From the NCBI GenBank assembly GCA_035546355.1, contig DATKEH010000162.1:1-6817 (forward strand): a stretch of 6,817 nt of DNA, read 5' to 3'. Every line of letters begins with the position of its first letter. Positions within the stretch are counted from its first letter, which is position 1. Shown piece after piece: positions 1 through 5,760 of this stretch. Origin of the DNA: DATKEH01 sp035546355. GTDB lineage: Bacteria > Acidobacteriota > Thermoanaerobaculia > Multivoradales > JAIOJS01. The notes under the pieces are model-generated. The model searched no databases. It was not told the origin of the DNA and saw nothing but the letters and a program-made list of their open reading frames with translations. The position numbers were made by a program, and so were the translations under genes.

Positions 1-1
1 G

Positions 2-124
2 AACCTGTCGTCCCCGGAGACTTCGCTGCTCGCGACCGGGAGGGGCGACCTCCTGTCGGCCCCGGGACGGCCGACACTGCCCGACAATTTGGAGCACGCG
101 ACGCCGGCTTCCGGTGGATCCTAA
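2..124 (+). CDS. Possible C-terminal tail of a plus-strand gene (partial)
   Basis: The frame starting at base 2 is open from the window edge to a TAA at 122-124. Its third codon positions are mostly G or C, clearly more than in the frame starting at base 1, which is also open here. The 40 residues are Ser/Pro/Gly/Leu-rich and end in EHATPASGGS, with no recognisable domain, as expected for a disordered C-terminus. If real, the gene converges on the minus-strand cluster. A short GCCC/GGGC inverted repeat (125-140) and a GGCGG/CCGCC hairpin (146-159) follow the stop without a T-run. The piece is too short to name and could be chance. Confidence 0.3.
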   Translation, partial: NLSSPETSLLATGRGDLLSAPGRPTLPDNLEHATPASGGS

Positions 125-502
125 GCCCGTCCTCATGGGCGCCGAGGCGGCGACCCGCCGGTAGGCACCCTTCGTGATCGGCCGGGGCGACAGGATGGTA
201 GGGCGGCGCGGGGGCGGCGGTGGCCGATCCGCCCGCGTTGCGAGGCCGGGGGAACGGCCCCGGCAGGGGCGTGGAGGCGAGCGCTCGTGCACGTTCGGGG
301 CAGCCAGTGGACGATCCGGCGAAGCCGAGTCGAGGCGCCGGCGAGGCTCGCGGCGGCACGCCGCGAGCCGCTCTTGGGAACCACCCGACCGGCGCCGTCC
401 CCGGCCGGGGCCGCTCCCCCGGCCCCACCACACGCGGTGGCCGTGCGCCCGAGGGGCGCGCCGCGGCAGCCACGAATCGCACGTCGGCGACCGCTGAAAG
501 CA
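125..502. other. Gene-free, GC-rich stretch dense in inverted repeats
   Basis: No frame here looks like a gene. The open frames translate to Arg/Gly/Pro/Ala-rich strings without motifs, and their third-position G+C is lower than in the real genes. The stretch contains several perfect hairpins: 345-369 (11-bp stem), 403-424 (8-bp stem) and 445-459 (6-bp stem, loop GAG), plus shorter ones at 125-140 and 146-159. It is probably an intergenic spacer between convergent genes. A structured non-coding RNA is possible, but I recognise no known family and see no clear promoter. Confidence 0.5.
345..369. repeat. Perfect 11-bp stem, 3-nt loop hairpin
   Basis: GGCTCGCGGCG (345-355) and CGCCGCGAGCC (359-369) are exact reverse complements around a GCA loop. 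The stem is nearly all G-C and would be very stable in RNA. On the plus strand it is followed by GCTCTTGGG, too short a T-run for a confident intrinsic terminator, though it could help end transcripts arriving from the left. It may equally be one of the many palindromes of this spacer. Confidence 0.5.
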
Positions 503-539
503 CGAGCCGGGTGACTGCGCTCGGCAGCCACCCGGCTCG
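503..539 (-). terminator. Terminator-like hairpin after the TPR gene
   Basis: CGAGCCGGGTG (503-513) pairs perfectly with CACCCGGCTCG (529-539). Inside the loop CTGC (515-518) pairs with GCAG (524-527), giving one long hairpin capped by GCTCG. It begins 32 bases past the stop of the TPR gene. On the minus strand it is followed by TGCTTTC, a short, imperfect T-run. Position and stem strength fit the end of the minus-strand cluster; the weak T-run keeps confidence moderate. Confidence 0.6.
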
Positions 540-571
540 ATCTTCTCGCGTCAGTGGGTTACCGTTCCGCC

Positions 572-1726
572 TCAGAAATTCGGCGGCAGGTCCTGCATCT
601 GCTCCTCGAGGGCCTTCTTCTCCTCCTCGAGGCGGCGGACCTCCTCGTTGTAGGCCTCGATGTCAGCGTTCTCGGCGAGGATCTCCTCGTTCCGCTCGAT
701 GCGCTCGAGGCTGGCCTGATCGCCGACCTTGCGGTAGGCCATCTTGGCCTCGTCGAGCTTGCGCTGCTTCTCGTAGACGAAGCCGAGCTGCTTCCAGATC
801 ATCGTCTGCTCGCGCGTGTCCTTGGTCTTGTTGAGCGCCGTCTTGAGATTCGCCTCCGCCGGCCCGTAGTGCTGCCGTGCGGTCTGCGCCTGCGCCAGGT
901 AGTACAGCGCCAGCCAGTCGTTGCCGTTGGCGTTCTTGGCGCGATCGAAGGAGGTGATGGCCGCGTCGTACTGCTTGGCGCCCAGCTGCGCCTCGCCGAG
1001 CAGCATCAGGTTGTCGTAGGAGCCGGAAGCGGCGACCAGCTGTTGTCCCACGGCGGCGGCCTTCTGGTAGACCTGCAACTTGGCGCTGCCCTGGCTCTGT
1101 CTCCCCTTGAGCATGTAGGCCTTGACCAGGGTCTGCTTCTTGTCGGTGGACTTGGGATCGAGCCTGGCGGCCGCCTCGAGCGCCGGAATCGCGGCGTCGG
1201 TCTCGCGGGCGGCGAGGGCGGAGCGGCCGTAGTTGAACTGCGCCGTGGCGTCCTGCGGGTTGGACTGCGCCATCCGGCGCAAATCGCCCAGCAGCTCGTC
1301 CCTGCGGCCGCTCTTGTCCAGCGCCGTGGCGCGCATCTGGTAGTAGGCCCGCTGCTTGGCCTTGTCCAGGGTCGACGGGTCGAGCGTCTTGAGCAGCTGC
1401 AGCGCGTCATCGTACCGCTTCGCCTGCAGGTAGGCCTGGGCCAACGGCAGCCGCACCGAGGTGTCGCTGGGGTTCATGTCGTAGGCCTTGCGCAGCTGCG
1501 TCACCGCCTCCTGGCTACGGTTGAGCTTGAGCAGGGACTGGCCCAGCATCATGTAGCAGGCGGCGCAGTCGGGCCGCTGCTGCACCAGGGTCTCGAACTC
1601 CCGCGCGGCGCCGGAGTAGTTGCCGGCCTTGAATGCGGCGACGCCCTCGTCCCAGCCGGCGAAGCCCGGCTGGACGCCGAGCAGCAACAGGGCGGAGAGG
1701 GCTGCCAAGAGAATCGACTTACGCAT
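572..1726 (-). CDS. Exported TPR-repeat protein with coiled-coil tail
   Basis: This is a 384-residue protein. Residues 1-23 form a typical Sec signal peptide: MRKS, a Leu/Ala-rich core, then GFA before GWDEG. There is no lipobox Cys, so it should be soluble in the periplasm. The mature part is mostly helix-turn-helix TPR units, clearest at about 24-56, 57-86, 90-114, 160-192, 236-265 and 270-298, with another at 307-335. These provide a protein-binding superhelix, not catalysis. The C-terminus (about 338-379) is charged and heptad-like (ERIERNEEILAEN, then EEVRRLEEEKKALEEQ), so it is a likely coiled coil. C54 and C57 form a CxxC in the first repeats, unusual in an otherwise Cys-free protein. 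The ATG has a good AAGGAG 9 bases upstream (1736-1741). The gene follows the DUF4388 gene after 113 bases and is last in the cluster. A periplasmic scaffold or adaptor for the Exb/TonB complex is inferred; the actual partner is unknown. Confidence 0.9.
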   Translation of the reverse strand: MRKSILLAALSALLLLGVQPGFAGWDEGVAAFKAGNYSGAAREFETLVQQRPDCAACYMMLGQSLLKLNRSQEAVTQLRKAYDMNPSDTSVRLPLAQAYLQAKRYDDALQLLKTLDPSTLDKAKQRAYYQMRATALDKSGRRDELLGDLRRMAQSNPQDATAQFNYGRSALAARETDAAIPALEAAARLDPKSTDKKQTLVKAYMLKGRQSQGSAKLQVYQKAAAVGQQLVAASGSYDNLMLLGEAQLGAKQYDAAITSFDRAKNANGNDWLALYYLAQAQTARQHYGPAEANLKTALNKTKDTREQTMIWKQLGFVYEKQRKLDEAKMAYRKVGDQASLERIERNEEILAENADIEAYNEEVRRLEEEKKALEEQMQDLPPNF

Positions 1727-1839
1727 TTATCTGGACTCCTTTTCGGGCTCGTGCTGGCGGACGCGAAGGTGGACCTCCTGCGTGCGTACCAACAGGCAAC
1801 GGCCGTGCCAATATTTCGCCGCCGGGCCCCCCGCGGTCC

Positions 1840-2661
1840 CTAGCCTGCGGCCAGGAACTGCTGCACGCGGCCGAGGAAGGCCTTGGCCTGGTTGGGGCCG
1901 AGAGCCGAGGAGATGGCCTTCTCCTCGGCGCGGATCAGGTCGAGAACGGCGTCGACGCCGCGTCCGGCGTCGAGCTCGGCGCGGCTCAGCCGGAACACCG
2001 CCTCCAGATCGCTCACCCGGTCGTGGGAGGACAGCAGCTGCCGGGCCTGGTCGTGGATCCGTTCGACCAGGCTCGAGAGGTCGGCACTCGTCATCTCCTG
2101 GAGACGGTCGGTGTGGAGAGTGGCCAGGTCCTCCTTGAGCTCGACCAGGCCGGAGGTGATCAGGCCGTAGAGGACCTTGCAGGTCTCGAAAGGGCTGCTG
2201 CCCAGGCCGATGGCGATCTCCTCGATCGAGCGCCGCTCGTCGATCTTGCAGATCAACGACCACTCCTGCGGCGTGAAGGACACCGACGTCTGCGAGCTCT
2301 TCTGCGTGAAGACCGGCACCAGGCGCGTCGAGGCGATGCGCTTGGACAGCACCTGCCACTCGTCGATCCGCCGCGCCGCCTCCATCAGCAGGTTGGTGTT
2401 GGACTTGTGGATCGACGAGGTCGGCGCGTCCTGGCCGGGGGTGAAGACGAAGTCCCCCTGCGGCCAGATGGCGAGCTCGTAGACCGCCTCCTCGCCGGCG
2501 AGGTCGTTGATCTCGGCGTGGACGATCTGACCGTCCCTGAGGTAGATCGCACCCGTTTCGCTGCCGTGGCGAAGGGTGAACACCCCCGTCTTGCCCGACA
2601 CCGACACCAGCTGGATGATGTCCGGCAGCGGCAGCTCTTTGAGAGACCCCTGGAAGGCCAT
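1840..2661 (-). CDS. DUF4388 (PatA-like N-terminal) domain protein
   Basis: This is a 273-residue protein without signal peptide or membrane segment, so probably cytoplasmic. Residues 1-100 match the DUF4388/PatA N-terminal pattern: GSLKELPLPDIIQLV, KTGVFTLRHG, GAIYLRDGQIVHAE, GEEAVYELAIWPQGDFVF. Residues about 130-176 (WSLICKIDERRSIEEIA, then a helix ending in LITSGLVELK) resemble the small winged-helix-like module that often follows DUF4388. The last 90 residues are charged and helical. DUF4388 occurs in regulatory and gliding/polarity proteins of myxobacteria, Acidobacteria and cyanobacteria, but its biochemical role is not settled. The ATG lies 26 bases after the tonB stop and has no obvious Shine-Dalgarno; translational coupling to tonB is plausible. 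The start is supported because the domain begins at residue 2. A cytoplasmic regulator of the Exb/TonB complex is inference. Confidence 0.85.
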   Translation of the reverse strand: MAFQGSLKELPLPDIIQLVSVSGKTGVFTLRHGSETGAIYLRDGQIVHAEINDLAGEEAVYELAIWPQGDFVFTPGQDAPTSSIHKSNTNLLMEAARRIDEWQVLSKRIASTRLVPVFTQKSSQTSVSFTPQEWSLICKIDERRSIEEIAIGLGSSPFETCKVLYGLITSGLVELKEDLATLHTDRLQEMTSADLSSLVERIHDQARQLLSSHDRVSDLEAVFRLSRAELDAGRGVDAVLDLIRAEEKAISSALGPNQAKAFLGRVQQFLAAG

Positions 2662-2687
2662 GCGCTACGCGGTCAGCGATCCCGTGC

Positions 2688-3422
2688 CTACTGGATGCGG
2701 AAGTTGACGGTGAGATTGTAGTACACGTCGACCGGCTTGCCGTTGAGCGTGGCCGGCTTGAATTTCCACTTCTTGACCGCCTCGGCCGCGGCTTGATCGA
2801 GCCCCATGGGCAGGCCCTTGAGAACCTTCACGTTGGTGACCTGGCCCTGCTTGTCGATGATCGCCTGCACGATCACCACTCCCTGCACCCGCGCCTTGCG
2901 GGCCATCTCGGGGTAGACGGGCTGCGGCGCGAAGGTCTTCTCGGGCGGCACCACGTCGCCGGCGACGATGATCGGCCCCTCGGGCTCGGCGGGTGGCGGG
3001 CCTTCGGGGATGTCGAATACCAGGTCGGTGTCGGGCAGGTCGATCTCCGGCTCGACCTCCTCCGGCATGCGGATCGGTTCCGGCTCGTCCGGGGTGGGAT
3101 CGGGGATCGGCACCTTCTTCTTCTTCGGCTGCGGGATCTGCCGTTCCTGCTTGGGGGGCGGCTGTTTGAACCGCACCTGCTGCACCACGTAGATCTTGGG
3201 CTTCTGCTGGTCGGCCGACACCTGCGCGGTGAGCTCGGGAAAGTGGATCGCCAGCAGGATCAGGTGGAAGACGGCGGCGACGCCGAGGGCCCACTTGAGG
3301 GTGCGGTTGTCGGCGTCGTACTCGGCGGCGAAGGTCTGCAGGTCGCCGACGGCGAGGTCGACCTCTTCGCGGTGCGCCTCGGCGCGGGCGGTGGAGGTGG
3401 CGGGAGGTTTCTGCTCAGCCAT
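2688..3422 (-). CDS. tonB: Energy transducer TonB
   Basis: TonB couples the proton-motive force harvested by ExbB/ExbD to outer-membrane partners. This 244-residue protein has the family's order of parts. Residues 1-41 are a cytoplasmic, charged N-terminus, longer than the few residues of E. coli TonB. One membrane helix follows at about 42-61 (LKWALGVAAVFHLILLAIHF). Residues about 87-160 are a Pro/Glu/Lys-rich periplasm-spanning linker with KKKK at 100-103 then acidic PDEPEP runs. The TonB C-terminal domain is at about 166-244 and shows QPVYPEMARKARVQGVVIVQ, DKQGQVTNVKVLKG, AAAEAVKKWKFKPATLNGKP and a final strand ending NFRIQ. The ATG is preceded by GAGGAG at 7 bases. It lies 12 bases after the second exbD, so it belongs to the same operon. 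The acidic second half of the linker differs from the mainly basic E. coli linker. The receptor partner is not in the window. Confidence 0.9.
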   Translation of the reverse strand: MAEQKPPATSTARAEAHREEVDLAVGDLQTFAAEYDADNRTLKWALGVAAVFHLILLAIHFPELTAQVSADQQKPKIYVVQQVRFKQPPPKQERQIPQPKKKKVPIPDPTPDEPEPIRMPEEVEPEIDLPDTDLVFDIPEGPPPAEPEGPIIVAGDVVPPEKTFAPQPVYPEMARKARVQGVVIVQAIIDKQGQVTNVKVLKGLPMGLDQAAAEAVKKWKFKPATLNGKPVDVYYNLTVNFRIQ

Positions 3423-3434
3423 GGGCGCTCCTCG

Positions 3435-3872
3435 TCAGTACCAGAAGCTCTCGATCTCGCGACGGGTCGGAATGGAGATGTTCTTGATCTCGATGCCGAT
3501 CTTCTCCTCGCCCTGTCGCAGCTCGTCGAGCACCGACACCATGTTGCCGTAGGGGGCCTGCGGGTCGGTCTGGACGATCACCGGCTTCATCGGGTTCCGC
3601 TCCAGCCGCGGTTTGAGGTAGTCGAGCACGTCCTCGAGCTGCATGGGCTTGCCGTCGACCACGAGACCGACGGGCTGGACGTGGATGTGGACCGAATCCT
3701 CCCGCTCGATCTCCCGCGGGGTGTCGTCGTCCTTGGGCAGGCCGAAGTCGAGGCCGCGGGTGGCGGTGAAGGTGGTGGTGACCATGAAGTAGATGATCAG
3801 CAGGAAGGCGATGTCCGCCATCGTCGATGTGGGGATCGCGTCGCTGACCTTGGTGTCTCGCTCGATCTTCAT
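3435..3872 (-). CDS. exbD: ExbD/TolR-family protein, second copy
   Basis: This 145-residue protein is a stator subunit that works with ExbB to turn proton flow into mechanical work. A short cytoplasmic N-terminus (MKIERDTKVSDAIPT) precedes one membrane helix at about 18-38 (MADIAFLLIIYFMVTTTF). D20 matches the proton-carrying Asp of ExbD/TolR (D25 of E. coli ExbD). The periplasmic part (39-145) has the ExbD pattern: DSVHIHVQPVGLVVDGKPM, then KPVIVQTDPQAPYGNMVSVLDELRQ. The last 20 residues (EIKNISIPTRREIESFWY) form an unusual aromatic tail. The ATG follows GGGAG at 6 bases; the gene lies 13 bases after the first exbD and 12 before tonB. The membrane segment is almost identical to the first copy's in DNA, while the periplasmic domains have diverged, so the copies probably form a heteromer or serve different partners. 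TolR or AglS type cannot be excluded. Confidence 0.9.
   Translation of the reverse strand: MKIERDTKVSDAIPTSTMADIAFLLIIYFMVTTTFTATRGLDFGLPKDDDTPREIEREDSVHIHVQPVGLVVDGKPMQLEDVLDYLKPRLERNPMKPVIVQTDPQAPYGNMVSVLDELRQGEEKIGIEIKNISIPTRREIESFWY
3776..3823. repeat. Direct repeat, copy A (in second exbD)
   Basis: These 48 bases match 4212-4259 with one mismatch (3790 against 4226), including an exact run of 33 bases at 3791-3823. They encode the membrane helix with the key Asp in both ExbD proteins. The rest of the two genes differs clearly. This points to gene duplication with strong constraint or gene conversion in this segment. Confidence 0.85.
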
Positions 3873-3885
3873 GCGGGCTCCCGGC

Positions 3886-4308
3886 TCACGACTGGAGGGT
3901 TTGCTCCGACAGCAGGTAGATCACCTCGACCTTCGCCTGCTTCAGAGCGTCGATCACCTTGTCGATGATGTCGTAGGGGACCGTGCGGTCCGCCTTGAGC
4001 ACGAACGGTTTGCTGGGGTCGGTGGCGACGGTCTGGGTAGCGAAGGAGAGCACGTCTTCGACGCCCGGCACCGGGGTCGAGATCTCTTCGCCGCTGCTGA
4101 CCTTGATCAGGCCGCTCTCGGTGACCGACACGTAGGCTGCCTGCTTCGGAATCTCGAAGCGGATCGCCGTCCTCGGCAACAGCACCTGGGTCTTGTCGAC
4201 CTCGAAGGTGATGGTGACCATGAAGAAGATGATCAGCAGGAAGGCGATGTCCGCCATCGAGGCGGTGGGGATCACCGGGGCGAAATTCTGGCTGGCCTTG
4301 AACTTCAT
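3886..4308 (-). CDS. exbD: ExbD/TolR-family protein, first copy
   Basis: This 140-residue proton-channel partner of ExbB has the usual ExbD length. MKFKASQNFAPVIPTAS is cytoplasmic, then one membrane helix runs from about 18 to 38 (MADIAFLLIIFFMVTITF) with the conserved proton-binding D20. The periplasmic domain (39-140) contains a GLIKVSSGEEIS strand region and KPFVLKADRTVPYDIIDKVIDALKQA, the ExbD/TolR fold that dimerises and contacts TonB or peptidoglycan. The ATG lies 18 bases after the exbB stop with only a weak GAGAG upstream; coupling to exbB translation is likely. It is followed 13 bases later by the second exbD. Its periplasmic domain is the closer of the two to standard ExbD, judging by the lack of a C-terminal tail. 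Whether both subunits assemble in one ExbB pentamer cannot be told from sequence. Confidence 0.9.
   Translation of the reverse strand: MKFKASQNFAPVIPTASMADIAFLLIIFFMVTITFEVDKTQVLLPRTAIRFEIPKQAAYVSVTESGLIKVSSGEEISTPVPGVEDVLSFATQTVATDPSKPFVLKADRTVPYDIIDKVIDALKQAKVEVIYLLSEQTLQS
4212..4259. repeat. Direct repeat, copy B (in first exbD)
   Basis: This is the partner of 3776-3823, with 47 of 48 bases identical. It lies in the same reading frame and encodes the same membrane helix. The copies are 436 bases apart, so recombination between them would fuse the two exbD genes into one in-frame chimera. Confidence 0.85.
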
Positions 4309-4326
4309 GTGCCGCTCTCGCCGGCG

Positions 4327-5031
4327 CTATGGGGTCGCCGCCCGCGCCGCCGGCACCTCGCCGCCAGCGGGAGCGGCCGCGCGCTCGGGCGCCACGCCGC
4401 TGCGCTCCATCTCGCCGAACGTCTCCAGCAGCATGTTGGCGGAGGTCTCGATGTCGCGCACGAACTTGTTGACCTTGCTCATGAAGTAGTTGTAGGCGAT
4501 CTGCACGGGGATGGCGACGAAGAGGCCGGCGGCGGTGGTGGTCAGCGCTTCCTTGATGCCGATGGCGACCAGGCCGGGATTGGACAGCCCGGCCTGCGCC
4601 AGGGCGTCGAACGACTTCATCATCCCGGTGACGGTGCCGAAGAAGCCGAGCAGCGGAGCGACGTTGGCGGTGGTGGCGAGAATGACCAGCCGCCGCTCGA
4701 GGCGGCCGAGCTCGTAGAGGGCGGCGTTCTCGATGGTCTTCTCGACGTCCTCCTTGGGCTGGCCGTACTTGAGCAGGCCGGCCTTCATCACCGACGCCAC
4801 GGGCCCCTGGTACTGCTCGCAGATCTTGACCGCGTCGCGGATCGAACGATTGACGATCAGAGCCTTGCGGATCTTGGCCAGGAACTCGTTGACGTTGATG
4901 CGGGCCTTGTGCAGCACCCACCAGCGCTCGAAGATCACGGCCAGCGCGAGGATCGAGAAGGTGAGGAGGACCCACATGACCCACCCCCCTTCGTTCATCA
5001 GCCGCATGAAGGTTCCGCCGATGTTTTCCAC
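4327..5031 (-). CDS. exbB: MotA/TolQ/ExbB proton channel family protein
   Basis: This 234-residue inner-membrane protein forms the pentameric ring around ExbD dimers and passes protons. It has three membrane helices: about 16-35 (GWVMWVLLTFSILALAVIFE), 114-138 and 161-183. Family signatures are clear: APLLGFFGTVTGMM at 125-138 ends helix two, and EALTTTAAGLFVAIPVQIAY at 161-180 forms helix three, with the pore-lining Thr residues present. The cytoplasmic domain lies between helices one and two. Residues 212-234 are an Ala/Pro tail beyond the usual end, probably disordered. The start is GTG at 5029-5031, chosen because a perfect AGGAGGT lies just upstream; the first in-frame ATG (codon 9) has no such signal. 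It is the first gene of the cluster, with its own promoter at 5175-5204, and lies 18 bases before the first exbD. Sequence alone does not separate ExbB, TolQ and AglR; tonB next door favours ExbB. Confidence 0.92.
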   Translation of the reverse strand: MENIGGTFMRLMNEGGWVMWVLLTFSILALAVIFERWWVLHKARINVNEFLAKIRKALIVNRSIRDAVKICEQYQGPVASVMKAGLLKYGQPKEDVEKTIENAALYELGRLERRLVILATTANVAPLLGFFGTVTGMMKSFDALAQAGLSNPGLVAIGIKEALTTTAAGLFVAIPVQIAYNYFMSKVNKFVRDIETSANMLLETFGEMERSGVAPERAAAPAGGEVPAARAATP

Positions 5032-5035
5032 CTTG

Positions 5036-5042
5036 ACCTCCT
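5036..5042 (-). promoter_or_regulatory. Strong ribosome binding site fixing the exbB GTG start
   Basis: On the minus strand AGGAGGT, fully complementary to the anti-Shine-Dalgarno, is followed by CAAG and then GTG GAA AAC. This decides for the GTG at 5031 over the ATG eight codons inside. Confidence 0.8.
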
Positions 5043-5102
5043 GTGAAACTGTTGGACTCGCCGACGAAGAGCCGAGTTCCCAATCCTAAGTCAAATCGGA
5101 GT

Positions 5103-5123
5103 CGGCTCGAGGAGTCCGAGCCG
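5103..5123 (-). promoter_or_regulatory. Hairpin in the exbB mRNA leader
   Basis: On the minus strand CGGCTCG and CGAGCCG form a perfect 7-bp stem around the loop GACTCCT. It lies in the roughly 135-nt leader between the proposed promoter and the exbB start. The loop CTCCT can pair with AGGAG of the exbB ribosome site about 70 bases downstream, so a loop-SD interaction is possible. I recognise no known riboswitch or leader family. Confidence 0.4.
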
Positions 5124-5174
5124 CAGCGGCTGGTGAGGGGGCACTACCGTATCGGCCCGGTACGGCAAGCGCGC

Positions 5175-5204
5175 ATCTTAGCATGCCGAAAAATGACCGG
5201 TCAA
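5175..5204 (-). promoter_or_regulatory. Sigma70-type promoter of the exbB-exbD-exbD-tonB cluster
   Basis: On the minus strand there is a -35 box TTGACC (5199-5204), an 18-base spacer and a -10 box TAAGAT (5175-5180), extended by TGC directly upstream. Both boxes are close to consensus, and the local A+T content stands out from the GC-rich surroundings. The promoter lies just after the ruvC stop and predicts transcription start near 5168, leaving a leader of about 135 nt before the exbB GTG. Confidence 0.7.
5194..5203. promoter_or_regulatory. Palindrome over the -35 box, candidate operator
   Basis: TGACCGGTCA is a perfect 10-bp palindrome covering most of the -35 hexamer of the exbB promoter. 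A repressor dimer bound here would block the promoter. It does not match the usual Fur box (GATAATGATAATCATTATC), so iron control through a classical Fur site is not supported. No regulator gene is seen in the window. Confidence 0.4.
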
Positions 5205-5229
5205 GAAGGCTTCCAGCTTATGAAATCAA

Positions 5230-5739
5230 TTACTTAGCACCGTTCAGAGGGCTCACGGCGCGGAGCAGGGGCCGGCGCGCGGCGTAGCACAGCGCCACCG
5301 CCAGGGCGTCCGAGGCGTCGTGCGGGATCGGCGCTCCGCCGCCCCCGAGCAGCAGCGCCACCATCCGCGCCACCTGCTCCTTGCCCGCCCGCCCGTTGCC
5401 GGTCACCGCGCTCTTGACCTCCGCCGGAGAGTACTCCTCGATGGCCAGGCCGTGGCGGGCGAGGGCCGCGAGCAGCGCGCCGCGGGCCTGGGCGAGCACG
5501 ATGAGCGAGCGGGTGTTGACTCCCGAGAAGGGCTGCTCGAGCACCGCCACCTCGGGCGCCAGGCGAGCGACGAGTGCTTCGATCTCGGTGGTCAGGATCG
5601 CCAGGCGGCCGGCGAGCGAGGCGCCCGGGGGGAGGGAGATCCGTCCCTGGTCCAGCAGCGCGCAGCGCCCGCCGCCCCGCAGCTCGATGCAGCCGTAGCC
5701 GGTAAAGCGGCTGCCCGGGTCGAGGCCGAGGACGCGCAC
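5230..5739 (-). CDS. ruvC: Holliday junction resolvase RuvC
   Basis: RuvC cuts Holliday junctions symmetrically as a dimer together with RuvAB during recombination and repair. The protein is 169 residues from the chosen start, against 173 in E. coli. The four catalytic acids are present: D7 (VLGLDPGSRFTGYG), E68 (VAVLEQPF) and D141/D144 (PHDASDALAVAL). Further family patterns are NTRSLIVLAQARGALLAAL, EYSPAEVKSAVTGNGRAGKEQV and the terminal CYAARRP. The start is GTG at 5737-5739, placed so that VRVLGLDPG begins the protein as in the family. The frame stays open to an ATG at 6006, but those 89 residues are Arg-rich, run through the palindromic element and resemble no RuvC. No Shine-Dalgarno is visible before the GTG. 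ruvA and ruvB are not adjacent, so ruvC appears to be a single-gene unit here. The stop lies immediately before the exb promoter. Confidence 0.93.
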   Translation of the reverse strand: MRVLGLDPGSRFTGYGCIELRGGGRCALLDQGRISLPPGASLAGRLAILTTEIEALVARLAPEVAVLEQPFSGVNTRSLIVLAQARGALLAALARHGLAIEEYSPAEVKSAVTGNGRAGKEQVARMVALLLGGGGAPIPHDASDALAVALCYAARRPLLRAVSPLNGAK

Positions 5740-5760
5740 CAGGTCAGCGCCGCGGCGGGT

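Noticed and set aside
133..531. Minus-strand open frame of 132 codons in the left spacer
   Set aside because: Its start lies inside the terminator hairpin, the product is Arg/Ala/Pro-rich without motif, and its third-position G+C is lower than in the real genes.
1773..1779. Perfect AGGAGGT on the minus strand in the gap before the TPR gene
   Set aside because: No start codon lies at a suitable distance downstream, and the TPR gene has its own AAGGAG; no small ORF fits.
1785..1813. Possible minus-strand promoter TTGGCA - 17 bases - TACGCA before the TPR gene
   Set aside because: The -35 is good but the -10 matches only the first two bases of the consensus; a separate promoter for the TPR gene remains possible but unsupported.
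554..1843. Long plus-strand open frame (429 codons) opposite the TPR gene
   Set aside because: It is the antisense of a clear signal-peptide plus TPR gene; its product is a Leu/Gly/Val/Arg-rich string without domains. High G+C makes long antisense frames common.
3793..5083. Long frames on both strands over the exbB/exbD genes
   Set aside because: They are His/Asp/Leu- or Arg-rich shadows of three well-recognised membrane protein genes.
5181..5190. GCATGCCGAA shared by the exbB promoter and the ruvC upstream region (5890-5899)
   Set aside because: Shared 10-mers are expected many times by chance in a window of this length; no further similarity flanks them.
5043..5229. tRNA, riboswitch or ruvC terminator in the ruvC-exbB gap
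   Set aside because: No cloverleaf, no recognisable riboswitch core and no stem followed by a T-run between the ruvC stop and the exbB promoter.
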